Shown here piece by piece: positions 1-8,871 of a stretch of DNA of 64,000 nucleotides; within the stretch, counting starts at the first letter, position 1; each line of letters begins with the position of its first letter. The stretch is from CAYSTL01 sp964516805 (lineage in GTDB: Archaea > Thermoplasmatota > Thermoplasmata > Halarchaeoplasmatales > Halarchaeoplasmataceae). The position numbers were made by a program, and so were the translations under genes. The DNA is taken from NCBI GenBank assembly GCA_964516805.1, contig CAZEXI010000002.1, positions 9,344-73,343 on the forward strand, in the 5' to 3' direction. The notes beneath the pieces were generated by a model, which saw only the letters and a list, made by a program, of their open reading frames with translations, had not been told where the DNA came from and did not search any database.

Positions 1-201
1 CTCGACAGCAATAGGTGTATTGATACAAACTTTTGGCATGTATGGACATGTTGGTTCATCAAGTTCGAATAACTTTTTACATGTGACACACCAGTATCTA
101 CCAGATTCAGACCTCCTTCCCTTTGGTAATGATTCCACTTTATCTATTACTTTTTGTTTATTTTTAAACATATCCTGATATATTGATTTTAAAGTATACA
201 T
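1..201 (-). CDS. Cys-rich small protein, cut by the window edge
   Basis: An open frame of 67 codons runs off the left edge of the window. It starts at an ATG whose complement ends at 201. Visible residues include a basic, helical N-terminus followed by C38-x2-C41 and then C52 and C59, which looks like a zinc ribbon or zinc finger. It is divergent from the calcium ATPase and the 61-base gap between them must carry both promoters. I do not recognise the family, and the remainder of the protein lies outside the window, so no function is proposed. Confidence 0.6.
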   Translation of the reverse strand, partial: MYTLKSIYQDMFKNKQKVIDKVESLPKGRRSESGRYWCVTCKKLFELDEPTCPYMPKVCINTPIAVE

Positions 202-262
202 CTTTTTCGATTAGACTCTCTCATTAAATTTTAATACCTAATAAAAGATTCCCTAAATAGAT

Positions 263-2926
263 ATGAGCGTTGATTGGTATTCATTATCCATAGATAGAGT
301 CTTCAAGAATCTCAAATCTTCTGAAAAGGGTTTAACACAAGAAGAAGTTAAAAAAAGGCAGGAAAAATATGGGAAAAACGAGATCGAAGAAGGAGAGAAG
401 ATATCTCCGATAAGGATATTTTTGGATCAATTTCAAGATTTTCTTATATGGATACTGATCATCGCTGCGATAATCTCTTTTGCTGTAGGTCATCGTATAG
501 ATTCCTACCTGATTTTAACAATAGTTTTTGCTAATGGGATATTTGGATTCTTCCAAGATTGGAAAGCTGAACAATCGATAGAGGCTTTACGGGACCTGGC
601 ATCTCCAGAAGCTATAGTTCTTAGGGATGGTAAAAAAAAGAAAGTTGATTCTTCAGAAATAGTTCCTGGTGACATCGTATTTCTTTCACAGGGTGGTTCT
701 GTACCTGCTGATGCAAGGATAATAGAACAGCAGAACATGGAAGTGGATGAATCTGCCCTTACTGGTGAAAGCGTTGCTGTTAATAAAAAAGATCATGTTT
801 TGGAAGGAAAGATCGACCTGGCTGAAAGAGAGAACATGGTTTACAAAGACACAAACGTTGTTAAAGGTAAAGGTAAGGCTGTCGTAGTTCAGACCGGTAT
901 GGATACAGAGATAGGAAAGATCGCTACCGAGTTACAGCAGGTCGAAGAGGATGAAACCGTTTTCCAAAGAGAAGTGAACAATCTCGGTAAACGTATTGGT
1001 ATTATCATATTACTTATCTGCGCAGCACTCATTCCGATACTTTACTTTAGGGGTGAACCAATACTAACCTCATTCATTACAGCCATAGCCTTGGCTGTCG
1101 CTGCAGTCCCAGAAGGTTTGCCAGCAGTTGTGACCCTGACTTTAGCTCTTGGTACCAGAAAGATGTTGAATAAAAAAGCTCTAGTAAGGCGATTACCAGT
1201 TATAGAGTCATTGGGTTCAGTAGATGTAATATGTACAGATAAAACGGGTACACTTACAGAAAGCAGGATGGTTGTCAAAAAGATATTTTTCAACGGTAAT
1301 GAAATAGACGTATCAGGCGGTTTTTCTACAGAAGGTGAGTTTACCTCTGATGGTGAACCTGTAGATCCTGAGGAGCTAAGACAGATCCTTCAAACAGGAG
1401 CCTTATGCAATGATTCAGAAGTCCAAGATGATGAAATCATCGGTGATCCTACTGAAGCTGCCTTGATACAGTCTGCTCAAAAGGCTGGATTCGAAAGAGA
1501 TGAACTAGAGAAAAAATATCGCAGGATTGACGAGATACCATTTTCCTCAGACAGAAAGATGATGACAACTATACACGATGGACCTGGTGATAACGATAGA
1601 GCATTTGTTAAAGGAGCTCCAGAGGTTATATTGGATAAATGTACGAGATATTACGACGATGGCGAGTTGAAAGAACTTACCGAAGAGAAGAAAAAAGAAT
1701 TTATCGAGAAAAACGAGGAATTTGCTAATAACGCTCTTAGAGTTCTCGCCATGGCTTACAGGCAGGTTGAACTAGGTGAGGTCGAGGATGAGGATAAAAA
1801 GGAGATAATAGAAGCGGATAAAGGAGAACTAGAACAGGATCTGATCTTCCTAGGACTTCAAGGTATGATCGATCCACCTAGAGAAGAAGTAAAAGAAGCA
1901 ATAGAGACCTGTAGGGATGCCGGAATAAGGACAGTGATGATCACTGGAGACAATGCAATGACAGCTAGAGCTATTGGTAGAGAACTAGGATTCAAAGGTA
2001 AAGTGATGACTGGTAGCGAATTGGACGATATCTCTGAAGATGAACTAAAAAAAGTCGTTGAAGAAGTAGATATTTTTGCAAGAGTCTCGCCATCTCACAA
2101 AGTCAATATTTTAAGAGCTTTAAAATCACAGGACCATATAGTTGCTATGACTGGTGACGGTGTTAACGATGCACCTGCTCTTAAAGAATCAGACGTTGGA
2201 ACAGCAATGGGGAAAAGAGGAACCGACGTTTCTCAGCAGGCTTCTGATATGGTCCTTTTGGATGATAACTTCAAAACAATAAAGGATGCGATAGAGGAAG
2301 GAAGAGGTATATTTGATAATCTTCGTAAGTTTGTCAATCTACTTTTATCAGGTAATCTAGGTGAAGTTTTGATAGTACTTATAGCCACTTTGATCGGGTT
2401 AGGTTTGCCTTTAACAGCTGTTATGCTTCTATGGGTAAACTTACTCACCGATGGACTTCCTGCACTTGCAATGGGTGTAGATAGGGGATCTGACGAGATA
2501 ATGAAGAGAAAACCAAGAGGTAAGAATGAGGACATCATCGATAAGACACTAGGATTTTCAATAGCATGGATAGGATTCTGGGTTACACTGATCTGTCTAT
2601 CCTTGTTCAGATTTGGATTGAGCGATGGAGTAGATAAAGCTAGAACTTTAGCGTTCACTTCACTGGTTGTTTTAGAGTTGATCGAAGTCATACCAATAAG
2701 ATCAAGATATGGTACGCCTTTATTCTCAAATAAGTGGCTAGGAATGGCAATAGCAACATCATTAATAATGCAAATGGCTGTACTGTACACTCCACTTAAC
2801 AGTTACTTCAAGGTTGTACCACTCGGTATAAACTCATGGATGATGATCTCTATTGGTATAGGTATATTCATCTTTGCAATGCTGGCGATGAGAATAATAG
2901 AAGATAAATTCATCCGAAAAGGATGA
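263..2926 (+). CDS. P-type Ca2+-transporting ATPase, type IIA (SERCA-like)
   Basis: This 887-residue membrane pump should expel Ca2+ from the cytoplasm using ATP. The N-terminal cation-ATPase domain is followed by the actuator motif TGES at residues 167-170, the phosphorylation site DKTGTLT with Asp326, a nucleotide-binding domain, and the hinge motifs MITGDN and GDGVNDAPALK. Transmembrane helix 4 carries PEGLP, helix 5 carries NLGE and helix 6 carries N-x2-TDGLPA; these match the two-site calcium coordination of SERCA rather than the one-site PMCA or the Na/K group. Length is normal for the family. The start is an ATG placed about 25 bases after AT-rich sequence, with no Shine-Dalgarno, so a leaderless mRNA is likely. 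Mn2+ transport remains possible. Confidence 0.93.
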   Translation: MSVDWYSLSIDRVFKNLKSSEKGLTQEEVKKRQEKYGKNEIEEGEKISPIRIFLDQFQDFLIWILIIAAIISFAVGHRIDSYLILTIVFANGIFGFFQDWKAEQSIEALRDLASPEAIVLRDGKKKKVDSSEIVPGDIVFLSQGGSVPADARIIEQQNMEVDESALTGESVAVNKKDHVLEGKIDLAERENMVYKDTNVVKGKGKAVVVQTGMDTEIGKIATELQQVEEDETVFQREVNNLGKRIGIIILLICAALIPILYFRGEPILTSFITAIALAVAAVPEGLPAVVTLTLALGTRKMLNKKALVRRLPVIESLGSVDVICTDKTGTLTESRMVVKKIFFNGNEIDVSGGFSTEGEFTSDGEPVDPEELRQILQTGALCNDSEVQDDEIIGDPTEAALIQSAQKAGFERDELEKKYRRIDEIPFSSDRKMMTTIHDGPGDNDRAFVKGAPEVILDKCTRYYDDGELKELTEEKKKEFIEKNEEFANNALRVLAMAYRQVELGEVEDEDKKEIIEADKGELEQDLIFLGLQGMIDPPREEVKEAIETCRDAGIRTVMITGDNAMTARAIGRELGFKGKVMTGSELDDISEDELKKVVEEVDIFARVSPSHKVNILRALKSQDHIVAMTGDGVNDAPALKESDVGTAMGKRGTDVSQQASDMVLLDDNFKTIKDAIEEGRGIFDNLRKFVNLLLSGNLGEVLIVLIATLIGLGLPLTAVMLLWVNLLTDGLPALAMGVDRGSDEIMKRKPRGKNEDIIDKTLGFSIAWIGFWVTLICLSLFRFGLSDGVDKARTLAFTSLVVLELIEVIPIRSRYGTPLFSNKWLGMAIATSLIMQMAVLYTPLNSYFKVVPLGINSWMMISIGIGIFIFAMLAMRIIEDKFIRKG

Positions 2927-2966
2927 CAACAATAAATACATCAAGGGGAGCTATATCCATGGAAAG

Positions 2967-2974
2967 TTATATAT
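2967..2974 (+). promoter_or_regulatory. TATA-like box of the cold-shock gene
   Basis: The octamer TTATATAT lies about 55 bases before the cold-shock start codon. Transcription would begin near 2998, leaving a 5' leader of about 30 bases that contains a strong ribosome binding site. Inferred from spacing only. Confidence 0.5.
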
Positions 2975-3010
2975 AGCTGCAGCACGACAGTATGACAATG
3001 TACAATGATA

Positions 3011-3020
3011 AAAGGAGGTG
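3011..3020 (+). promoter_or_regulatory. Strong Shine-Dalgarno site deciding the csp start
   Basis: AAAGGAGGTG sits 8 bases before the ATG at 3029 and closely matches the archaeal anti-Shine-Dalgarno. It rules against the upstream ATG at 3005, which lies before the site. Confidence 0.8.
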
Positions 3021-3028
3021 AACTAGAA

Positions 3029-3223
3029 ATGAAAGGAAAAGTTAAATTCTTTAATAGAATGAAAAACTTCGGATTTATCGAACCAGAAGATCGTGGAGAA
3101 GACCTATTCGTACACCGCAGTGATATCGAAGGCGATGTCCTACAAGAAGGTGATGAAGTAGAATTCAAGAAAGAACAAGGCGAGAGAGGTCCTCGTGCAG
3201 TACAAGTTAAAAAGCTAAATTAA
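3029..3223 (+). CDS. Cold-shock domain protein (CspA family)
   Basis: A 64-residue single-domain OB-fold protein that binds single-stranded RNA or DNA, probably as an RNA chaperone. It opens with MKGKVKFFN and carries the RNP1-like stretch KNFGFIEP and the RNP2-like DLFVHRSDI. The size matches bacterial CspA. The start is chosen from the Shine-Dalgarno site at 3011-3020. The gene has its own TATA-like box and lies alone between the calcium pump and a hydrolase. Csp proteins are widespread in bacteria and patchy in archaea, so acquisition by transfer is plausible but not shown here. Confidence 0.93.
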   Translation: MKGKVKFFNRMKNFGFIEPEDRGEDLFVHRSDIEGDVLQEGDEVEFKKEQGERGPRAVQVKKLN

Positions 3224-3344
3224 GTATCTGTGTAGTTAGTAACTATTATCGTACTTATCTCGAACCCTTTTAAAAATTTTTCTTAAATTAACTTTCTTAT
3301 TAAAAATATATATATCAATACCACCTTTTCTGCTCTAGATTTCC

Positions 3345-4205
3345 ATGAATCATCACTCATTCCTAGATAATTTTTCGATCTGGTTAGGACTTCCGTTTTT
3401 GTGGAATAAGAAATATTTCAGGAATAATATCGAAAGTCCTGGGGTCAAAGATTCTCTTTATGATATCAAACTAGATTTTCCTAAAATAAATGGAGAAGGG
3501 GAATATAAAGTAAAAGCTGATTCAAATAATGGAAAGATGAATGCTAAATTTAAGGTTAAACTTGATAGAGGAAAAAAATTTCCAACTATTATATATCATC
3601 ATGGAAACGCTGAAAGTCCTTATGATAAAGGATTTAATAAAATATTTTCAAAGAAAAAAGGAGATATTAACGCTAATCTTATAGTTGTAAGAGAACCATT
3701 CCAGGACTCACTAAGAACATATATGAACAAGTTAAAGAATCTAGAGAATTTCGTATACATGTTAGCGACCACAGTGAAGACTACTGAAGAAATAATAGCT
3801 CAATACAGAAGTTCGAGCAACAATATAGTTTCAGGTATTAGTTTAGGAGGATGGGTTACTAACATGCATCGTGCTTACTATAATACTGCAGACCATTACG
3901 TGCCTCTGCTAGCTGGAGCTAAATTGGGTGATCTATTCACTGACTCGACATATAGAAAGATCACCTCGGATAAGGCGCTTAAAGAAAAAGAGAAAGTCAA
4001 AAACACCTTAAATTTTGAAGATGATTTTAAGTCTATCAAATCAAATAATGTTCATCCATTACTGGCAAGATACGACCAATACATAGAATATGATGTTCAA
4101 AAAACATCTTATGGGGATCTAGATATCAATGTAATAGATAAAGGTCATATTACAGCAGCTAGATCTTATGATATACTAAGAGATCACATCTTATCTCAGC
4201 TATGA
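3345..4205 (+). CDS. Alpha/beta-hydrolase fold protein
   Basis: A 286-residue soluble protein with the hallmarks of a serine hydrolase. HHGNAE near residue 85 would form the oxyanion hole, GISLGG places the nucleophile at Ser166, and a late GHITAA places the catalytic histidine at His268. The acid residue is not certain. There is no signal peptide. The substrate cannot be told from the sequence; esterase or dipeptidyl-peptidase-like folds are both possible. It is a single gene, convergent with the PQQ surface protein beyond a 418-base gap. Confidence 0.75.
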   Translation: MNHHSFLDNFSIWLGLPFLWNKKYFRNNIESPGVKDSLYDIKLDFPKINGEGEYKVKADSNNGKMNAKFKVKLDRGKKFPTIIYHHGNAESPYDKGFNKIFSKKKGDINANLIVVREPFQDSLRTYMNKLKNLENFVYMLATTVKTTEEIIAQYRSSSNNIVSGISLGGWVTNMHRAYYNTADHYVPLLAGAKLGDLFTDSTYRKITSDKALKEKEKVKNTLNFEDDFKSIKSNNVHPLLARYDQYIEYDVQKTSYGDLDINVIDKGHITAARSYDILRDHILSQL

Positions 4206-4332
4206 TTCTTTTTTATTCTATCTGCTTTGTATAAAAATCTTTCTTATTGAATTATAAATAGACAAAATTTTGATGGATGCTTTTCTTTAATTAATTCGAA
4301 TTTTGTTCAATAAGGTCTTTAAAGGAGCTTAT

Positions 4333-4461
4333 GTAATTATCAATCGCCAGCAGGGGTAATTTAGTTAGCCTTACCTTCCATACCAACCAATGCTATCTTT
4401 TTTATCCCCTGTTGGCATACAATTTTCTCTTTAGTATTAGTTCAAAATTGATAACAATTAC
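4333..4461. ncRNA. Candidate structured RNA or MITE-like nested inverted repeat
   Basis: An outer arm GTAATTATCAAT (4333-4344) pairs with ATTGATAACAATTAC (4447-4461) with a small bulge. Directly inside it GCCAGCAGGGG (4346-4356) pairs with CCCCTGTTGGC (4406-4416) through ten Watson-Crick pairs and one G-U. The enclosed loop can form a further hairpin, GGTAA with TTACC (4355-4359, 4371-4375). The GC-rich arms stand out from the AT-rich surroundings. The strand is unknown. No match to a known RNA family was recognised. Confidence 0.4.
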
Positions 4462-4547
4462 ACATTTGTTAATTACAATATTTGATTAAATTATCTATTT
4501 TTAGAAAATCCTGAAAAATTATTTATAACGCCTTTAATCATCTTTTA

Positions 4548-4611
4548 TTGTTACAAATCATGTATGATACATCACGATAATCACCCTCCCTCCCTTTTTT
4601 GTTTTTTTTAG
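4548..4611 (+). ncRNA. Possible short transcript ending in a T-tract
   Basis: A TATA-like box ATTTATAAC (about 4519-4527) is followed 25-30 bases later by a short palindrome, then a pyrimidine-rich stretch and a T-run (4596-4610) that would act as an archaeal terminator. The only reading frame is a six-codon ATG frame, so this would be a very short RNA if real. It may instead be merely the terminator of the hydrolase gene or of the opposite PQQ gene. Confidence 0.2.
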
Positions 4612-4623
4612 CTATTATTTATC

Positions 4624-6852
4624 TCAGTAATATCTTCTTTTAACATAGACCATAACTATTGATACAAATACGCAAATAGCCCCTATAAGGACATATTTGT
4701 TTTCCGATATAGATTGGGCATTATCTTTATTTTTATTCTTATTAGTGTATTCTGAAAGGACAATTTCTGAGATCAATTTTGATTCATTAGTTGTCTCATT
4801 TCGGATATATTTTTCACTTTTAACTATATTTTTTACTTTTTTTGAATAATAAAAAAGGTTGTATTCCTTGATTTCGTTATAATCATCTTCATTTGAATAT
4901 TCTTTTATAACGTAAACATCAAATGTTCCAGCACCTACTGTTATCTCTCTCTTATCCAAACATGAATACCTCAGTCTTTTTATATCTGGATCGAAATTAG
5001 ATGACTTTTTATACTTCCCAGATGACAAGTCCCATTCCTTACCTACTCTTAAAGGTTTTATTATGCAGTTTCTAGGAGGTACAAAGAAATTCTCGTCTGT
5101 TTCCAAAAGTGCAAATCCTTTTTTTGTCCTATATTCAAACCATTCACTTTTAACTTCTGAACTACCGTATTCAGCTGATATACTTTTTTTTACTTTATAA
5201 CATTCAAAAACAACACCTTTACGTTCTTTTTTTATGGAATCAGAAACAATTTCCACTTCCTTAAAATAATCATCATCTCCTTTCTTTACGTACGTCCACT
5301 TATCTCCCACATCATAATCTAGAGTGTAACGATTTTCCCCATAATTATCAGATATAGACAGAACCTGGATGCTCGTTTTATCTGATAAGTCACTTTCACC
5401 ATTTTCTCCTTCGGCAGTTATTCTGTAGTGATAATATGAACCAAAAACAACATCATTATCAATTAAAGTGGTTTTATTTTTATTAACAGAATCATAATAT
5501 TCGTACTCCTCCTTATCTATATGGTATCCATAATCATTATATCTCTCACATCTATATATATTGAATTTTTCTATTTTAATTTCATCAGCATTAGTTGGTT
5601 TTTCCCACTCTAGATGTACTTCACCCCTTTTTTGTTCTATTGTTAGATTTTGAGGGGGTGTCAGTACTGAGCTAAGTTTATAAAAATATCCCTCTTTAGA
5701 GATTAGACTACTTTTTTTACACCCTAAATAAATATTCCCTTCCTTATCCATCGTAGGTGAAGTCATATCTAGTTCAGTATTTATTTTTAAATCACACAAT
5801 AATGAACCGTTTTTATCATAGGCATAAATTCCTGTATAACCAATAAAAGATCCATCTCCAGCCATGTAAATAGTACCAGAATCATCTATCATCAAGTCAT
5901 TATCATTAGTTTCAACCGTTTTTTCCCAAATTTTATTACCTTCTTTATCGAAGGAATATAACGTCCCCATAGGTTCTACAGCATAAACCCTGTCTTCACC
6001 TATCGCTATGGTCGTTTTCCAATAAGTACTATATCTAGAAAAAATATTCCTTTTCCATCTTAAATTACCTTCAGAATTTAAAGAATATATATATCCATCA
6101 CTAGAACCAAAATATATATTCCCTTCCTTAGAAACAGAAGCTGATCCTAAGATTTCTCCCTGTGTCTTAAACGACCATTGTTTGTCTCCAGTTTGATCTA
6201 CAGCATAGAGTCGGTTATCCCAACTTCCAAAATAGATAGTTCCATTATTACCAATAGCAGAGCTTGAATCAATCCAATTTTCACTTTTAAAGGTCCCAAT
6301 TATATTTCCATCGGGATCCATAGAGTAAAACACCCCATATTGAGATTCAATTGTAGCTCCAAAATATATTCTTCCGCTTTTTCCTATTGTTGGTGATGTT
6401 ATGGGGGCTAGTTCATAAATCTGGACCTTCCACTCGATAGTTCCATTGGAGTTTACTTTGTAAAAATAACCGTCGGTAGTTCCTACATAGATAAAACCTA
6501 GATTACTAACAGCAGGAGAAGTTTTAATTTCACCAGTTTTAACGGACCACTTTTCTTCCCCTGTTTTATTTAAAGCATACAAATAACCATCACTAGATCC
6601 AAAATAAATAGAACCATTAGGTCCGACAACTGCCTTTGATGAAACAGCACCACATTCACTAAAGTTCCAATCTATACCTAGATCGTTGAATTCACCTGAA
6701 GCATCAGTCCTGCATGTATTTCTGGCATTTTGACCAAAACAAGGACTTGGACTTTCTGCCAATCCTTCCCCATGAATAGTCCTTAAAGAAGAACCAATAA
6801 ATATCGGAAATAAAATCGTAAATACTATAAAGTACGTAATTACCTTCCTCAT
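4624..6852 (-). CDS. Secreted PQQ-repeat beta-propeller protein with FnIII domain
   Basis: A 742-residue surface protein. Residues 1-29 form a signal peptide. About 45-390 contain repeated blades of the type SSDGYLYALN...GEEKW, typical of PQQ-like (pyrrolo-quinoline quinone) propellers, although such archaeal propellers rarely bind the cofactor. Around 395-490 follows a fibronectin type III domain, then a beta-rich region of unknown fold, and a C-terminal transmembrane helix near 713-738 followed by basic residues that anchors it to the membrane. It probably serves as an extracellular binding scaffold. A single gene, read away from the tRNA-Arg gene. Confidence 0.85.
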   Translation of the reverse strand: MRKVITYFIVFTILFPIFIGSSLRTIHGEGLAESPSPCFGQNARNTCRTDASGEFNDLGIDWNFSECGAVSSKAVVGPNGSIYFGSSDGYLYALNKTGEEKWSVKTGEIKTSPAVSNLGFIYVGTTDGYFYKVNSNGTIEWKVQIYELAPITSPTIGKSGRIYFGATIESQYGVFYSMDPDGNIIGTFKSENWIDSSSAIGNNGTIYFGSWDNRLYAVDQTGDKQWSFKTQGEILGSASVSKEGNIYFGSSDGYIYSLNSEGNLRWKRNIFSRYSTYWKTTIAIGEDRVYAVEPMGTLYSFDKEGNKIWEKTVETNDNDLMIDDSGTIYMAGDGSFIGYTGIYAYDKNGSLLCDLKINTELDMTSPTMDKEGNIYLGCKKSSLISKEGYFYKLSSVLTPPQNLTIEQKRGEVHLEWEKPTNADEIKIEKFNIYRCERYNDYGYHIDKEEYEYYDSVNKNKTTLIDNDVVFGSYYHYRITAEGENGESDLSDKTSIQVLSISDNYGENRYTLDYDVGDKWTYVKKGDDDYFKEVEIVSDSIKKERKGVVFECYKVKKSISAEYGSSEVKSEWFEYRTKKGFALLETDENFFVPPRNCIIKPLRVGKEWDLSSGKYKKSSNFDPDIKRLRYSCLDKREITVGAGTFDVYVIKEYSNEDDYNEIKEYNLFYYSKKVKNIVKSEKYIRNETTNESKLISEIVLSEYTNKNKNKDNAQSISENKYVLIGAICVFVSIVMVYVKRRYY

Positions 6853-6967
6853 GATTAATCAGATTTCTCATATATTAACTATATATATCCTTTTTCATTT
6901 GATATAAATGATTTCTTTAAAAAAATTTTTTAACCAATAATTTATTAAGGTTAATATGTTAAAAAAA

Positions 6968-7041
6968 CGGACCCTGGGGGATTCGAACCCCCGTCCTCGG
7001 CTCCGAAGGCCAAAAGGATATCCAGACTACCCTAAGGGCCC
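6968..7041 (-). tRNA. tRNA-Arg (anticodon TCG)
   Basis: On the minus strand the acceptor arm GGGCCCT pairs with AGGGTCC (one G-U), the anticodon loop is CTTCGGA giving anticodon TCG, and the T-arm contains GGGGGTTCGAATCCCCC. Discriminator base G. No encoded CCA and no intron. It decodes CGA and related arginine codons. Confidence 0.95.
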
Positions 7042-7146
7042 AAAATCAGACCTTTTATTATTTATCTTAATATTGATTAAATGGGCTTTCAACTGTTGTT
7101 TATAATGGTGTAAGATATATCATTTTCCATGAAAATATGTTATTTA

Positions 7147-7893
7147 TTATTTCTTAACTTTATATCTCATAAATATATGACCATCACCTTCAACTTCTGC
7201 TGATATAAATTCAAGGTCAGTTGGCCACTCATCATCTTTTAGATCAGGTGATGCAAACAGATTGGGTGTTTCGAATCCACCTATTACAACAGGATTAAAT
7301 CGTATATTGATTTCATCCAACAAACCTTTCCTGAGAAGAGCTCCAGATAATCTTCCTCCTGAACCAGTTATAATATTTTCAACATCTAATTTAGATCTTA
7401 ATTTTTTAAAAACCTTTTCTAGATCTACTCTTTCATCTCCTGCTATCAAATATGGAATTTCATTCTTCTGTAGAAATGCTAGATACTTATCAGATACACT
7501 ATTAGAGACCAAGTGAAGCATAGGTTTCGTTTCTTCACCTTTATATCCGCTTCTTAAACGCCCTCTTCCATCCACTACTGCCAGCCAGCCTTCACGTCCA
7601 GGTTTATCAACAATATTCTCCGGTAAAAAATCTTGGTATAATGATTGTGGATCACCATCAAATGGTTCGAGTTCCCTTAATTCCTCATCTTCTTTAACCA
7701 GCATATTGCTTCCTTCCATCCAAACTTCAGGTTCATGTTCGTCCTCGATCAGTTTAGAAAATTCCTGCCATTCTTCTTCTGTACCTAAAACTTTATCTCT
7801 CTCGTCCATATCCATCATGGTTCGATTTGGACCTAAAGATATTCTTCCATCTATTGAAGCTGAAACATACAAAGTCACATACGGTCTATCCAT
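7147..7893 (-). CDS. RibD C-terminal domain reductase (DHFR-like fold)
   Basis: A 248-residue protein of the RibD-C/dihydrofolate-reductase superfamily. It opens with RPYVTLYVSASIDGRIS, the usual first strand of this family, and later has GSGGRLSGALLRKGLLDEI and NPVVIGG, the nucleotide-binding and dimer motifs. The best-known archaeal role is reduction of 2,5-diamino-6-ribosylamino-pyrimidinone 5'-phosphate in riboflavin synthesis with NAD(P)H. The protein is slightly longer than ArfC/RIB7 enzymes (about 220 residues) owing to an insert near 55-115, so a related reductase of unknown substrate is possible. It lies between two tRNA genes on the same strand. Confidence 0.75.
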   Translation of the reverse strand: MDRPYVTLYVSASIDGRISLGPNRTMMDMDERDKVLGTEEEWQEFSKLIEDEHEPEVWMEGSNMLVKEDEELRELEPFDGDPQSLYQDFLPENIVDKPGREGWLAVVDGRGRLRSGYKGEETKPMLHLVSNSVSDKYLAFLQKNEIPYLIAGDERVDLEKVFKKLRSKLDVENIITGSGGRLSGALLRKGLLDEINIRFNPVVIGGFETPNLFASPDLKDDEWPTDLEFISAEVEGDGHIFMRYKVKK

Positions 7894-7974
7894 CTTATTT
7901 CTCCTTTATTCATTACTAAGAGTACTAGAAACTACTCTCTAGATATTACTTTTTCTGTTAGAAAAATAGAAAAG

Positions 7975-8047
7975 TAGCCCTGGGCGGATTCGAACCGCCG
8001 TTACGGGGACCAGAACCCCGCATGATTGACCACTACACTACAGGGCT
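7975..8047 (-). tRNA. tRNA-Gln (anticodon CTG)
   Basis: On the minus strand the acceptor arm AGCCCTG pairs with CAGGGCT, discriminator A. The anticodon arm CGGGG-TTCTGGT-CCCCG gives anticodon CTG. The T-arm GGCGGTTCGAATCCGCC is canonical. No intron, no encoded CCA. It reads CAG. Confidence 0.95.
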
Positions 8048-8130
8048 AATTCACGCTGCAAAATTAAGCGGGTTTCTATCAACTCATCACAGATGAATGA
8101 GACCTTATTTAAAAATTTTACTAGTTCAAC

Positions 8131-8138
8131 TTTATATA
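8131..8138 (+). promoter_or_regulatory. TATA-like box before the small membrane gene at 8172
   Basis: TTTATATA lies 41 bases before the ATG, predicting a short leader starting near 8160. Together with the hydrophobic product it supports the reality of the small gene. Confidence 0.45.
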
Positions 8139-8171
8139 TGCCCTTCTTATTTTAAATATGAGGTTTATTAA

Positions 8172-8357
8172 ATGAAAAATTTAGAGGTTGCTTTAATAGC
8201 CTTGATGTCAACAACTGCAGCTGTACTAACATGGTATATCCTCAACCAATTTACAGGTGGAGAAAATGCATTTTTAAGCTCTTACTACAGTATCCTTATA
8301 TTTCCACCGATATTTGTAGCACTGTTTTTATATCTAAGAAAATACAGAAGTTCTTGA
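8172..8357 (+). CDS. Small two-helix membrane protein, unknown function
   Basis: A 61-residue protein with two hydrophobic segments (about 6-24 and 38-55) joined by a short loop and a basic C-terminus, consistent with both ends inside the cell. A TATA-like box lies 41 bases upstream. It converges with the following acetyltransferase gene. I do not recognise a family. Small size leaves some doubt that it is expressed. Confidence 0.55.
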   Translation: MKNLEVALIALMSTTAAVLTWYILNQFTGGENAFLSSYYSILIFPPIFVALFLYLRKYRSS

Positions 8358-8365
8358 AATCTAAA

Positions 8366-8782
8366 TCACCTTTTATATTTATAGAGTAGGTAATCTTCGT
8401 GTTTCTCAGCAATCTCGAATCCTTCTTCTTCCAATAGTTCCTTGGTAGGTTCGTTTCCTTTCAGGACTTTAGTTCTGATCGGATCATCAGTATTATCGAT
8501 TGCATATCTTAACATCATTCTACCTACTCCCATCCTTCTATGATTATCCAGAACTCCTAGATGTTCCAAAAGTAATCCGTCTCTACCCACAACTATTACG
8601 ATTCCTACAGCTTTATCGCCGCGCCATGCTACTGCAGAACATTCTTCTACTGCATCTAAAAGTGATCTTTCGAGTTCTTTCTGTATCTCCCAGTGTGTAT
8701 GGCCTTCAGGAAATATGCTATATACTAAATCTACCAGATTTTCTCTGTCCAGAGAATCCAAAGGACGGGCTGTTACTTTCAT
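8366..8782 (-). CDS. GNAT family N-acetyltransferase
   Basis: A 138-residue single-domain GNAT enzyme using acetyl-CoA. Motif A is visible as LEHLGVLDNHRRMGVGRMM, with the R-x2-G-x-G pyrophosphate loop, followed by the later helix and a C-terminal strand EEEGFEIAEKHEDYLLYK. The acceptor cannot be predicted. It is transcribed away from queA, with which it shares an intergenic region of about 90 bases. Confidence 0.85.
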   Translation of the reverse strand: MKVTARPLDSLDRENLVDLVYSIFPEGHTHWEIQKELERSLLDAVEECSAVAWRGDKAVGIVIVVGRDGLLLEHLGVLDNHRRMGVGRMMLRYAIDNTDDPIRTKVLKGNEPTKELLEEEGFEIAEKHEDYLLYKYKR

Positions 8783-8871
8783 CGTCTTGTAGTATTGATT
8801 AGTCTAATAAAAGTATTTTGCAAAAAGTTCATTGTAACATTTTAGTAGGAGTTCAAATATGAGCCATGATA

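Larger units (their letters stand above)
4206..4623. other. 418-base gap between convergent genes, with RNA-like structure
   Basis: This gap holds no credible protein gene. It contains a nested inverted repeat at 4333-4461, TATA-like sequences at 4251-4260 and 4518-4526, a short perfect palindrome ATGTATGATACAT at 4560-4572, and a T-rich run at 4596-4610. Because both neighbouring genes end here, no protein-gene promoter or leader is needed, which favours one or two small RNA genes. Confidence 0.5.

Noticed and set aside
2233..2790. A 185-codon open frame on the minus strand inside the calcium ATPase gene
   Set aside because: It is wholly antisense to a well-conserved pump; the product has no motif and unusual composition, so it is a chance frame.
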